Positions 33,801 through 45,860 of a stretch of 64,000 nt of DNA are shown in pieces. Position numbers and translations under genes: made by a program. Below the pieces are notes generated by a model that ran no database searches, was not told the origin of the DNA, and saw only the letters and a list, made by a program, of their open reading frames with translations. Where the stretch lies: the NCBI GenBank assembly GCA_021029095.1, contig JAJOHG010000022.1, positions 1 through 64,000 on the forward strand, given 5' to 3'. The stretch comes from Phellopilus nigrolimitatus (Eukaryota > Basidiomycota > Agaricomycetes > Hymenochaetales > Hymenochaetaceae). Numbering within the stretch: the first letter of the stretch is position 1; every line of letters starts with the position of its first letter.

Positions 33801-35403
33801 ACTTCATACTCGAAAGTCTGCCTTGAGCCAACGTTTCGCCCAGCTTCGTATGCTTCTCTGGATCTCTTCTCGCGTCTTCGTTGATAGGAAATCCTGCTCT
33901 ACCCGACGTCGGAGAAGCTTTGACATCTACAGCTGCCCTTCTGTCATTGCCGGATATGTTTTACTTCGCCTGCTGTGCGTTAAATTATCTTTGCTTCCTG
34001 CTGTTTTATCATATCGCACCGTGCGTCTCTTTTGTACAAGACTTTCTCTTTTGCTATCGTGGCCCGACTCTGAGTCCTTGGCCTCATTACGTTTCCTTGG
34101 CTAATCCAGGACGCTGCCGCAAGCATCTGCTCGGCTGTATTCTCGCTGAAACAGGACATACATATCTGAGTACCCCGCCATCTTCGACGACCGCAGACAG
34201 AGCACTCGCCTCTATGCCTCGTTTCACACCCCGATGCGAAAGCCCATCCAGCGGCATATTTACGCACCCGTGCTCCAGCGCGCCGCATCCTTGGATACGC
34301 GTTCGACATAGTGCGTTTTCGTGTTTTCTTACCTTGCACATACTTCTCCTCACCTCATGCATAGTCCTCTGTCACTTGCAATATCGTCAATTTATATATG
34401 GGTACCGGGAGTACGCCTTCTTGAAGCTACAAACACTCGCAGATGCGTTGTGGATATCTACTAGAAAGGACTGCCTGCCTTGTACTTCCGATCTTTCTGT
34501 TTCCTCGGATCGCGAAAAAGGAAAAGCAGCAATCGTCAGACGCAAACATTTCTGCTATATCAGCATCAGTCATTCTTCAACGTGAAAACTTCTTCTGAGT
34601 TAAGTGTAAAATGGTGCAATGAGGATCCCGGTGCAGTCATTTGATAGTGTGTGATGCACTCTCGTGTCTGGTAATCTGTAATCTCTTTTTTCGCTGGCGA
34701 ATATCTTGAATCTGTTCAGAGTCGCCCACATTTGAGTCGGATCACGCAATTGAGGGGAGTACGCGTGCGTTCATGTTTTGTAGTTTCTGCGCATCAAGAT
34801 TCCATATGATCATCTCATTCCCAGCGTATTCGCACATCTTCCTTCACCGAAAACTTCCAATTGATTGCTCTTCATAACCTATGTCAAATGATGAAGCTAT
34901 GCGCAACAGACAGTGATTTCTAGATCGTAATCAGTAGGAAGTGTGGCCATCGAGCACTTCTGACACGCATGACAGGATATGGATGTTTCTCCGGTGTACT
35001 TCTCTGCGCTTTTGGTATTTCTTTAGCGGCTTTCGCTCTTGATTGTTAACAGTGCGCTGTCAATTTTACGGAGACCCTTATTTGCGGATACACTTCTTTG
35101 CGAGATATATGCCACACAGTTTGGCTTCCGAGGCCCTTCGATGGTCGCATCGCAATGGCTCTGCGACTCCTCGCGTATATGATCAGTATCGCCGTCAATC
35201 AACTTCGCTGACTTCGATCGACAGGTATGATGTATCACTGAATCTGCGACCTCCTCACTGAATCCCAGAAGATCCTATCAGAGCGTTTGTTCTTTTGCCT
35301 GGCTCTCTTTGCTTTAAATGTCGCTGAGGTCGTGAGCCTTTCGACGTGTCCCCCCGAATCGACCTTTCGAAACTTCGTTGATATCTTTTGCACCCGTTTC
35401 ACT
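33801..35403 (+). repeat. Block V: type II upstream flank of copy 6
   Basis: Second instance of the alternative flank, homologous to 15851-17520. It contains the ORF listed at 33881-34585. From about 34590 on it is AT-rich. It carries the same landmarks as the copy 3 flank (ATGATGAAGCTATGCGCAAC near 34890, GAGATATATGCCACACAGTT near 35100) and no further gene. Confidence 0.5.
33881..34585 (+). CDS. Unidentified 234-codon ORF in block V
   Basis: Longest uninterrupted frame in the spacers that is also partly preserved in a relative. The stretch LPDMFYFACCALN..FLLFYHIAPCV is conserved at 16010-16130. The stretch EYAFLKLQTLADALWISTRKD is conserved at about 16490-16560 and 62290-62370. In those copies the parts between are broken by stops, and a GTAAGT follows the second stretch. 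The real structure may therefore be several exons rather than one ORF. It begins with a hydrophobic region. No family recognised. Confidence 0.3.
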   Translation: MIGNPALPDVGEALTSTAALLSLPDMFYFACCALNYLCFLLFYHIAPCVSFVQDFLFCYRGPTLSPWPHYVSLANPGRCRKHLLGCILAETGHTYLSTPPSSTTADRALASMPRFTPRCESPSSGIFTHPCSSAPHPWIRVRHSAFSCFLTLHILLLTSCIVLCHLQYRQFIYGYREYAFLKLQTLADALWISTRKDCLPCTSDLSVSSDREKGKAAIVRRKHFCYISISHSST

Positions 35404-36560
35404 ATGCATTACATACGCTCTGACGTCGGACCTGTTGATCCGAGCCTCGTTTCACTTTTCATCTTAGAGTTAGACATCTCACAATACACTCGAGTGGCAA
35501 TTCTAACTCTTTTGATCTACGACACGTGTGCGTTTTGCTTCTTTGTTGGTATATCGGATTGAAATGACTTTTGTTTTTTAAGTTATTACCATGGACAAGG
35601 AGGTAAATAGGGGCTGGCGGTATCATTTTCATGTCCAAACTGATTATTGGGTCATTAAGATAAAATACTTTTGGGTACGTCATTTATTTGATATAATCAC
35701 CAGTGCATGCCCTTACTTGCTATGTGGAATAAAGAGCTCTCCACGCAGCTTTGTTAGCTTGATTTACTTTGCAGTAAATAATATCTTACAGTTTCTTCTG
35801 ATAAACTGCTCTAACGTATTGCAGAATCGCTACATCAGAATTTTTGGCGCTATCACAGTTATGGTGTGTAAGTCAAATCTTTACTGGGTATGCACCAAAA
35901 CAAAGAGTCCACTGACACTTCTTCTATAGATGGTACTCCTCAAGCGAATGAAACACTGCAAGCAATTTTAATCACTGTTCTACGGCTTACTGTGGCTGAC
36001 TATTAACCTCATTTATAGGTGTAAGCACCCAGATACTGCATTCCAGTCTCTACTCATGATATTGAAAGGCCTCAGCTTTTTCTGGATTACTGGATTGGCT
36101 AGTGAGTTTCTAAAATTTGCACAGAAGAATATCTTGCTCATTGCAGGGGAGACTGGATGACCATCCTTTTGATTGACTGTAATGTCTCCCTACTTATTAT
36201 ATTCAACATATTCACTCCACACCAATTGTTTGACAGATATTCTTTTGATGCGACATCAGGAAAAACCAAAATGCTATATACTCAATTGGAAAGATATATG
36301 GTGATATATGGTGCTATATACTTTAAAACCGACACTATATAGCAATATATAGAGTATATTGCATATATAGTGGTATATCACCACTAGGATCAAATATATA
36401 GTGAAGATAGTGCTATCTAGTCTGGTCACAGTAATATATATTACAATATAGCACAAGATTTTTGGTATATAGTAGTAAATAGTGCAATGTTTGGTATTAA
36501 CAGTATACATGTCCAACACTTCCGGGAATTGCCGAGACACGGGTGCCCAATGCGGGGGCG

Positions 36561-37047
36561 TCCTGGTACTTCGTCATACGACACGCTCGCCCGCGTTTGC
36601 AATGTGTCCCAGACGTGCACGCGATCCCGGGGCACGCGCTCCAACCACGTCCATCTGCGTCAACCCCCCAACCCCCCCTCTCATGATACGCCGCCGGACG
36701 CCGCCTCGCATGACATGACCGCGCGTCTCACCGCGTTTTTGGTCCAGGAGCGCTCGAGTTGCTTGGTCGCGACGCTGCACCTGCTCACCGTGCCGCTCCC
36801 CGCGGTCGCAGACTCCGTGGCCGGTGCACACCTGCTCACGGCGGGCTAGGACGGGCTGGTCGGGCTCTGGGACATCGCCATGCCCTCGGCGGACGAGGTC
36901 TCCAACCTCGGCCGTGACGCGCGCGCGAAGCGGCACTGGGTAGACAGTGCGGGCGGGTGGGACGCGCCGCCTCGGCGGCAGGCGCCGCTTGCAGTGCTGA
37001 AGAGCCATACGGAACAGGTAACGGGCACGGTGTTCGGCGCGGACGGC
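36561..37047 (+). pseudogene. YTM1: Captured YTM1/WDR12-like WD40 fragment (a)
   Basis: Readable motifs are SSYDTLARV, SHDMTARL, ATLHL and GAHLLTAG followed by [19 protein letters not shown], then [20 protein letters not shown]. This pattern (GLVGLWDT..P..DE, Arg/Lys-rich insert, LKSHT..V) fits the ribosome-biogenesis WD40 protein Ytm1/WDR12, known as part of the Nop7-Erb1-Ytm1 complex. A TAG replaces the Trp codon of the usual AGWDG. The fragment joins directly to HSP70 sequence at about 37048. Assignment to Ytm1 is from memory of the family and is less sure than WD40. Confidence 0.55.
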
Positions 37048-38230
<1,183 letters not shown>

Positions 38231-38369
38231 GCACGCACATCGAGTAAAGGGCCTGCCGGACCTCTTCGCTGATCACGTTCTCTGCCCTTCCGCTATCCTT
38301 GCCGTCATCCTCTCGCCCGTCTTCGCTCAGCCTTGCGCTTCGCGCAGGCGTCGGTGCATTTCAGTCGCC

Positions 38370-39065
38370 CGCACATACCTCGCATCATCCGCGGAACAAC
38401 CCTCGGCTGTCCTCGCCTCCGCTCGACAACGCATCCGTTCTTTTGTTCGCTTCCTTCGCGTTCGCCGCTCCTCACACGCAAATCATGGTATCAGCTTTGT
38501 CGCCCGCCCGCCGCATTTGAGTGATCCCGACGGGTTCCGTCATGCTGGTCGACTCAAAAAGGCATCTGACATGATCCACGGTCTCGCGCTCTCTTTGAAA
38601 CTCGAGAAGTGCATAAAGAAGCTCGAGGACGAGCTCGAAGACAAGCTCACTCAGCGTCGCTTTGAAAAATCGAGCCTCGCAGCGAGTGTCGTGGACCTGC
38701 AGTCGACGTAACAGGGCGTATACGGCGACTACATCGACGAAGACGATGAGGATGAGGAGGAAGATTATGACGAAGACGAGAAACTCGAAGAGCGTGCGCT
38801 GCAGACGGCGATTGAAGAGACCTTCGAGGAGACAGGCAACCGCTGGCTCCCGTGGGCGGCACACGCACGTTCGCTGAGTTGCGGCGCAATCATCCTCATT
38901 GTCGACTCGGACACGATCGTACCAGAGGACTGTCTGCGCGACGCCGCGCGTGAGCTTGCGGAGAGCCCCGAGGTTGCGATTATTCAACATGAGCCGGACG
39001 TCATGCAGGTTGCGCACCATTACTTCGAGAACGGTATCGCACATTTCACAACGCAGAGGTGCCAT
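38370..39065 (+). pseudogene. Captured family-2 glycosyltransferase fragment
   Basis: One frame reads HGISFVARPPHLSDPDGF, AGRLKKASDM, LSLKLEKCIKKLEDELED, then a TAA near 38709. It continues in the same frame with an acidic stretch (YIDEDDEDEEEDYDEDE), AIEETFEETGNRW, GAIILIVDSDTIVPEDCL, VAIIQHEPDVMQVAHHYFENG. The DSD motif and surrounding residues fit a fungal glycosyltransferase family 2 protein. The catalytic core downstream of the acceptor region is absent, and one internal stop is present. The fragment lies between two HSP70 pieces within the transposon. Confidence 0.65.
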
Positions 39066-39366
39066 CCTCATGTCCCGGTCGCGAGAGAATCAGGAGCCCG
39101 GTGCGCCGCGCGCGTCCGTGGCGGGCAGGGAGGCGGAAACGACGCCGAAGAAGGAAAAGAAGTGCGTGGCGCTGTGTAGTCAGTGTGAAGTGCAGTTTGA
39201 GATTTCTTTTCTTTTCTTCTTGGGCTTTCTATGCTCTCCTGTTAAATTTTCTGCTCTTCGATTCTTTCTCGTTGCTTTAGCTCCTGTTATGTATCCGACC
39301 ATCCACTCTCTTTCTTTTTTCTTGGAAACTCTCACAACTCTACAGCTCTCCTATTCGACTTCGCTC

Positions 39367-39860
39367 GACGTCGCCCCACTCTCGCTCGGTATCGAGACCG
39401 TCGGTGGTGTCATGACCAATCGTGCAGACGAAGAAGTCCGAAATCTTCTCGACATACGCCGACAACCAGCCCGGTGTCCTTATCCAGGTCTTCGACGGCG
39501 AGCGTGCGCGTACAAAGGACAACAACCTCCTGCACACCGCGCCACTCTCCGCGGTCTCCGTGTCCGCGACCGGCGCGCATTTGCTCACGGTGGGCGCTGG
39601 GACGCGCTCGTCGGGCTCTGGGACACCGCCGTGCCCACCCCCGGCCCCGAGGCACGCGCGAGGTGGCTCCGGGTGGACGGTGCGGGCGTGTGGGACCCGC
39701 CGCCGCTTCGGCAGAAGACGCTGCTCGCGGTGCTGAAGAACCACACGGAGCGGGTGACGGGCGCGGTGATCGGCGCGGACAGCACCGCGACGGCGTACAG
39801 CTGCACGCTGGCCTCGACCGTGCGCAACTGGGAGAGCGGGGTGTGCATGCACACACAAAA
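39367..39860 (+). pseudogene. HSP70-YTM1 fusion fragment (b)
   Basis: Starts in the HSP70 substrate-binding region ([17 protein letters not shown], then [19 protein letters not shown] in another frame). At KDNNLL (39532) it switches directly to the WD40 protein ([62 protein letters not shown]). The upstream frame from 38899 stays open to 39873 (324 codons), one of the two longest ORFs in the window. It combines out-of-frame glycosyltransferase, HSP70 and WD40 sequence. Frameshifts relative to the parents make a working product unlikely. Confidence 0.7.
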
Positions 39861-39916
39861 AGGGTACGTCTAGTCTTCTTTTAATGTGAGTTGGCGCCGA
39901 AGCTGACTTTTTCTGA

Positions 39917-40861
39917 ATGCCAGGACCAACCCCCATGCTCGTCGTCTCCGCACAGCTTGCGAGCGCGCCAAGCGTACCCTCCTCGGCCGCGCAAACCACC
40001 ATTGAGATCGACTCGCTCTTCGAGGGAATCGATTTCTACACCTCCCTTACCTGTGCTCGTTTCGAGGAGCTTTGCCAGGACCTTTTCCATAGCACACTCC
40101 AGCCGGTCGAGAAGGTCCTCCGTGACTCGAAGATCGACACGGGGATCGTTCATGAGATCGTCCTCGTCGGTGGTTCTACCCGTATCCCCCGTATCATGAA
40201 GCTTGACCCAGACTTTTTCAACGGTAAGAAACCAAACAAGTCCGTCAACCCTGACGAAACTGCCGCTTACTATGCTGCTGTCCAGGCTACTATCCCCACC
40301 GGTGACACTTCCGAGAAGACTCAGGACCTCATCGAAGTTGCACCGCTCTCGCTCAGTATCGAGACCGCTGGCGGTGCCATGACCGCGCTCATCAAGCGCA
40401 ACGCGACTGTCCCGACTAAGAAGTCCGAAATCTTCTCGACAACCAGCCCGGTGTCCTTATCCAGGTCTTCGAGGGCGAGCTTGCAAAGGACAACAACCTC
40501 ATGCACACCGCGCCGCTCTCCGCGTTCTCCGTGTCCGCGGCCGGCGCATACTCGCGATGCGGGATGGGACGGGCTTGTCGGGCTCTGGGGTGCCGCCGTG
40601 CAGACGACGGACGAGGCCGCCACCTCCGGCGCGTGTGAAGCAACACCGGGCGGACGGTGGGACGGGTGGGACGGGTGGGACGTGCCGCCGCCCCGGCGGA
40701 ACGCGCCGCTCGCGATGCTGAAGAGCCGCAAAAGGCACGAAAGCGAAAGCGAGCTTAGGAGATCGGGGAGAGTAGCACGAGAGCGAGACCAACATAATAA
40801 CGAGGCCACGACGAAGATGACACAGAAAATGAGGGCGGTACGGATATTAGGTGAACTGTAG
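39917..40861 (+). pseudogene. HSP70-YTM1 fusion ORF (c), open for 314 codons
   Basis: Open from an ATG at 39917 to a TAG at 40861. HSP70 residues dominate the first part: [84 protein letters not shown] and [10 protein letters not shown] shift then follows. At [12 protein letters not shown] (about 40503) the DNA switches to the WD40 gene at the same junction as in fragment (b), and the frame returns to WD40 residues at GWDGLVGLW. It ends in a charged tail not from either parent. No start context or promoter evidence is visible. It could be expressed, but there is no sign of selection from this sequence alone. Confidence 0.6.
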
Positions 40862-40869
40862 TATTGTAT

Positions 40870-42390
40870 ACATATGCAAATAAATACTATGTACATTTGA
40901 CTACTACGTGATATGTTCACAAAACCAGAAATGAAGTTGAATCCAATAAGAGGCTGCGAGAATGGGTCCTAGAGCGAAAAGTTTCAAAAGTTTTCATGCC
41001 ATAATGGCTCAGTTGGTTGAGCACTTCCCGAAGTGTATTGAGGGTCCCGTAGACTCAGGTGCTTTCGAGTGTCCGCACTTTATGCACCCGCCACTGAGTT
41101 AAATGGAAGTTCCCCACCTGGACTATCTGACTTGTAGCTTTGCTCGGTGGAAGGTGCTAGCCAACGTGAACAACGTTACCCTCTTATTTATTTATTTTAT
41201 TTTATTTTATTTTTTGAAAACAAAAGCCCTCGGGGCCTACTTGGCTTCGAGAGGACAGAGGTTCAATCCCCACTGTGTGCCAAAGTTTTTTTTTTTTTTT
41301 TCATACCTGAGAATTACCTTCCCAAATTGGAATTATTTGGGATTGTTTATAGGTCATGTGATTACCTCTATAAATCCGAAATCAAGGTTCTGTATTTCTT
41401 TCTTTCTGACTACCATCATCTCACATGACTAAAAAATTTGCCTCTTTCATTTCTCCTTCCTGCTGTATTTCTCTGTCCTTGTACCAGTAAGTCCACCATG
41501 CTACTTTAAATGTCATTGTCTATTCTATGGGACCTGCTTAGAAGGAGAAACATGAACTTCATCATTTTCTCCTTCTCATACCTTTACCCTATATCATCTC
41601 CAGTATAGCATCCTGAAATGTTTCTGTTGGTGCTATGTTCTATCTTTCCCTCACATGGTCTATCTGCATGTCATCCTACTATTGACTTGCTTGATTGTTG
41701 AGGGTATATTGTCTTCAGACAACATAACTTGTCACCTGACTTATATTCTTTGGTCATGCTTTGGCATGTAGCCTGGCCTAGAATTCATTGTCATGATTTC
41801 TTCACTCCTACTTTTCATCATAATGTATGATCATACTTTCTCATACAGCTTGGTGAAATCTCAGCACCAGCATTCCTCATTTCCACTCCTTACTTCATAA
41901 TGGTGGCCTGCATACTAATACTCCTTTACCTAGGATACTGCAGGAAACAGCAAGCTGTTGCTAGTTTTCTGTGACCTCAATTTCATGCTGCTGCTTGCCA
42001 TCATGCAGATGTCTCTTTAAAATGGTGAGCCAGCTGATATGCTATGTTCAGCTTTATCTGACTATGCCAGTTGCCAGTCATCTCAGCTTTGGCCTTGAGC
42101 TGGTTCCTTCACAATCTGCTCCAGGTCACTTCTGCTTTTCTCACAGTCACCTTTCTGGTTCTACACACCCTCATCACCCTCATCACCCTCATGCCCCTAA
42201 TTTCCCTCTTCCCTTATTCTTTTCCCTTCTTTCCCTTTTCAGTATCTCTTCTACCTTGCTACATGATATGCAGCTTAATGTAGATACTATTGTATTTTTA
42301 TATAATGATAACAGTCTTTAAATCATTGCTATGACAGTCTGCATTCATTTTGCCAAATCCCAAGGCCAGCCTACCCTCCTCTTTTGCCAG
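40870..42390. other. Non-coding 3' part of element 2 with tRNA-like promoter boxes
   Basis: AT-rich region without a supported gene. Near 41005 TGGCTCAGTTGG matches a tRNA A box. Near 41258 GGTTCAATCCC matches a B box, but the spacing of about 250 bp is too long for one tRNA. T-rich runs lie at 41190-41215 and 41286-41301. This may be a tRNA-derived SINE remnant within the transposon. The rest is simple low-complexity DNA. Confidence 0.35.
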
Positions 42391-43445
42391 TATGTACATC
42401 TATATAACACTATATAGCACAAAAATAGCCAGAAAATAGTAAACTAGGGGATTACATAGAACTAAAATACCTAGCAGGCCTGTTATATACTGCTATATTA
42501 GCACTATATTAGCACTATATACTGCTATATAGTACTCTGTTTATAATATATAGTAGTATATACTAGGGTAGGTCTTCTATATAGCTTATATAAAGGGGGA
42601 TTGTTGTATTCTTCCTATTTAAACTAATTTATCTATATACTGTTATCTAGTACTATATATCATTTTGGGTTTTTCCTGATGGAGTCCTTGCACTGTACCA
42701 CCAGGGTGAGCATTCCCAATGCTATCAATCACTTCTAATGTCTAATAAACAACAGATAAGAGGCTAGCTGCATTCCTGAGAACTTTTTTTGGACTGGAGG
42801 CAGCATTTGGCCTGGGTCTCCAAATATATTTAGTCATATATCAAGAGAGTAAGCATATTTGTTTATCCTACAGTGGCATTCCCTGATCATGGGTTCCAGT
42901 TGCTGTTGGGGAGCTTGCAGAAGGCATAACACTTTGTGGAGAGAATAGAAACCCTCCAAAAGTGTGGGGTGCTTTATCCTGGTTAGTACTGGTGTTCTTG
43001 TGAAAGTGTTTTGACTGAATTGGGAGTTGGAACAGGGCTTCTCCAATGCTGTATGCAGTTATCCTAATGATTCTAGCACTCTATAAGGCTGCAGAACACT
43101 GGAGGGAAACAGCTGGCTTCAGTCAGTTTACCCTTGTTAAGGTGCTCATCCAAGATCAAGCTATATATTTTATTATGTATTTTTTCTCCTCCATGCACAA
43201 CCAGTGGTATATGAGCTGACCATTCTAACAGGGTCATATTCTGCAGTGTTATGGAGATAGTTTCAGACCAGTTGTACATCTCAAATATTATTTTGGCTGA
43301 TCTCCTCGATGTTATAGGAAGTCCAAGCCTTCTTTGTCTTCTTGGGAGCCATCTGCTAGTCCATTTAAAGGAGGCTGGAGAGAGGGGGGCCAATGGAGGG
43401 ACCAGCTACAGGATGAAGACCATAAGCAACATCGAGTTTTCCTGA

Positions 43446-45860
43446 TTTTGTGAAGGGAATTTCAAGGTAATTTCATTGTTCTACTTGTTTTAATAGCTTT
43501 GCTGACTAGTGCAATAACAGTTGTGTTGAAGATCTGTAGGGTGGTCAAAGACACATATACTCCTATTCTATTCATTATGTTTTTGCTTTTAGCTTTGCAT
43601 TCTGCCCTTATTTAATTGCTATTGCCATGTAAAGAATCTTCGCTGTGCGAATAACTACAAGTTTGTTAATATATACGAGCTCAGTACGATCGTCCCCCTC
43701 TAGAAATTTATGTCAAAACGTGATAAATAGCTGTGATTACCCCAATACATCAACAATGTGCACGTATCACTTATTCGGCTTGCCACAGCGCACCAGGAGC
43801 GAATGTCGATGGCCCGTGCTGGCTCACCAGCGCGACCGACACATCGCATTGGCGCCAAGGACGGCGAGAAACACAAGAGGAGGCGGAGTGAAAGCGAACC
43901 GACTTGCATGTGCGTATTGAGGCTCGGTACTCGCAGTCAGAACGACGGAAATTTTCGTACACGAGCCCGCACCCTGCGCGCGATGCCTGCTCGAGCGGCG
44001 CAAACACTAGTGTCCACGTCGCACTTTCTGTACAGCGCCTTCGGGCAGATGTAGTTTAAGACCGGACCTGCGCATGGGTGCCGGCACAGTTCCCTCGCGC
44101 TAACGCAGACTGTGTGCGCCCCGACCGCACTAGCGCCCTCATTGCGCTAGACGCCCTGCGACTCGCGTTCCCCATTTATTTCAGTCCCGACTCCGCGGCT
44201 TGCGTTTCGGAGACTATTGTTCTGTTGGCTGCATTTACTCCTGTTTTCCTTTCTGTTTGTGTATAATCAAAACCCGTGCGCGGAATAAAAGTTCTGTTTA
44301 AAAGGCTCACCGAGAGCGCGAGTGGAGTTGCGAGACAAAGCAAAAACAGTGGAAAGATACGACAGAATTTGAAATCGCGGCTCCACGAGCAGACTGCGGA
44401 GTCGCTACGTATACACAGAAATAATCAAAGAGGACTCGGCAGAGTTTGAGCAACATTGACGTTTTAATGTTAGGCGAGAAGATACAGGATCTTGGCAATA
44501 CCAGATGCGAAACAAAAGCTCGCAGAAACAGTAACAATGCGCGCAGCGCAGACACGCATACGCGCCTGGAAAAGGGGCTAGCAGTCAGTTCCCGCGGCGG
44601 TGTAGCTTGTTCATCACCTTCTCGACCATCCTCTTTTCTCTGCCCTGCCCTCTTCTCTCCTCCTCCCTGTCCCTGCCGCCGTCGACACGCTGCGTACCTC
44701 CAACGCTCTGCACTTCCCCGTCCGCAGCGCATCTATCTTCGACACCCAGTACAGGCGCGCGCTCGTTCCCAGCGTCTCATTCTTTGGCGGCAGCGACGGT
44801 GGGCGCGCGCGCCCTTCGGATGCTTGCATGGGCGCAGATGGCGTCGCGGAGCTGGGGCCCGCTGTCCGCCGCGGGCACACCGCGCGCTGCGCACTCCTTG
44901 GGGACGCGATGGGGCCGAGGCCGGAACGGCGCACATGGTGCCAATGAGCAGGACGGCTGTTGCTGCTGGAGGCACGCTTGCGTCATACGTGTCCGAGTAA
45001 CTGAAAGCAGAAGGGAATGGCCAGTCTGTACAATGGAGCGAGCCCCGCGTGGACGCGCTCGCTGCTAGAGGTGGTGGAGATGGGGTGCGCGGGGCTAGGG
45101 CGCGCGCCGCAGTGGAAAAGGCGCGTTGAGTGTCCCTGAGACGGCGGGTTTGGCGGTAGATGTTTGGTCTGCAAGCAAGACAGAGAAAGGGATGTCGTCA
45201 GGACACGAAAATGAAGCTTTGCTAGATAGACGCTGAAATTTGGCGGAAGACAAGCAGGATGCGCACCCAAATATTCTACGGCGCCGCTCGGCTCGCGCGC
45301 GCCCGGCCAGGGTGAGTTACTGAAAGATCGGTGCTGACGTCGTCGCTTGGACGACGACGACAGCTGGTCTAACTCGCTCATTGATCGAGCCTGCCGCTTG
45401 TTGGGAAGGCCGTGCGGCGAAGCTCCAGGCTGGGACCCTATCGAGCTTGACGTCGTGCAAGGCGCGCGGGTTATCCTGACGTCGGGTCTGCAACAAGAGA
45501 AAGGAAGGGATTTTGTCAATATACGAAAATGAGACAGACAGAGAGCAGAGAACGCACGCAAAGTCTCTGCGATGCCGTTCGGCGCGCGCTCGCGCGGTGG
45601 TTCCGCAGGCAACCGAGCTCGCGGTACCGGAGAAGTCGTCTTGGCGGCTCTGCGCACGGCGGAGGCTGTCTGGGGAGTGCCGGGCGGTCGAGGTGGAATC
45701 GAGCTGCGCGTCGGCGGGCGGGTCGATATTGTTAGAGGTCATAACGGACGGTAGCTAGGTATCGGCCGTTCCGTAAGCCGAGCACTCGGTCAGCATCTCC
45801 TCTTTTGCCCATATGTAAGCCGGCACCTTCCGAAACGCTTGGGCGTTTGAAAACGTGAGT
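43446..45860. repeat. Spacer between copies 6 and 7, first part (blocks P, Q, S, T)
   Basis: Block P runs to about 44540, Q to 45300, S to 45480 and T to 45760. The order is the same as after copy 4. A P-block frame at 44078-44266 keeps the DALRLAFPIYFSP stretch found after copy 1. No gene supported. Confidence 0.5.

Noticed and set aside
40998..41095. Possible tRNA gene beginning with an A box.
   Set aside because: No cloverleaf or acceptor stem can be formed, and the B box match lies too far downstream.
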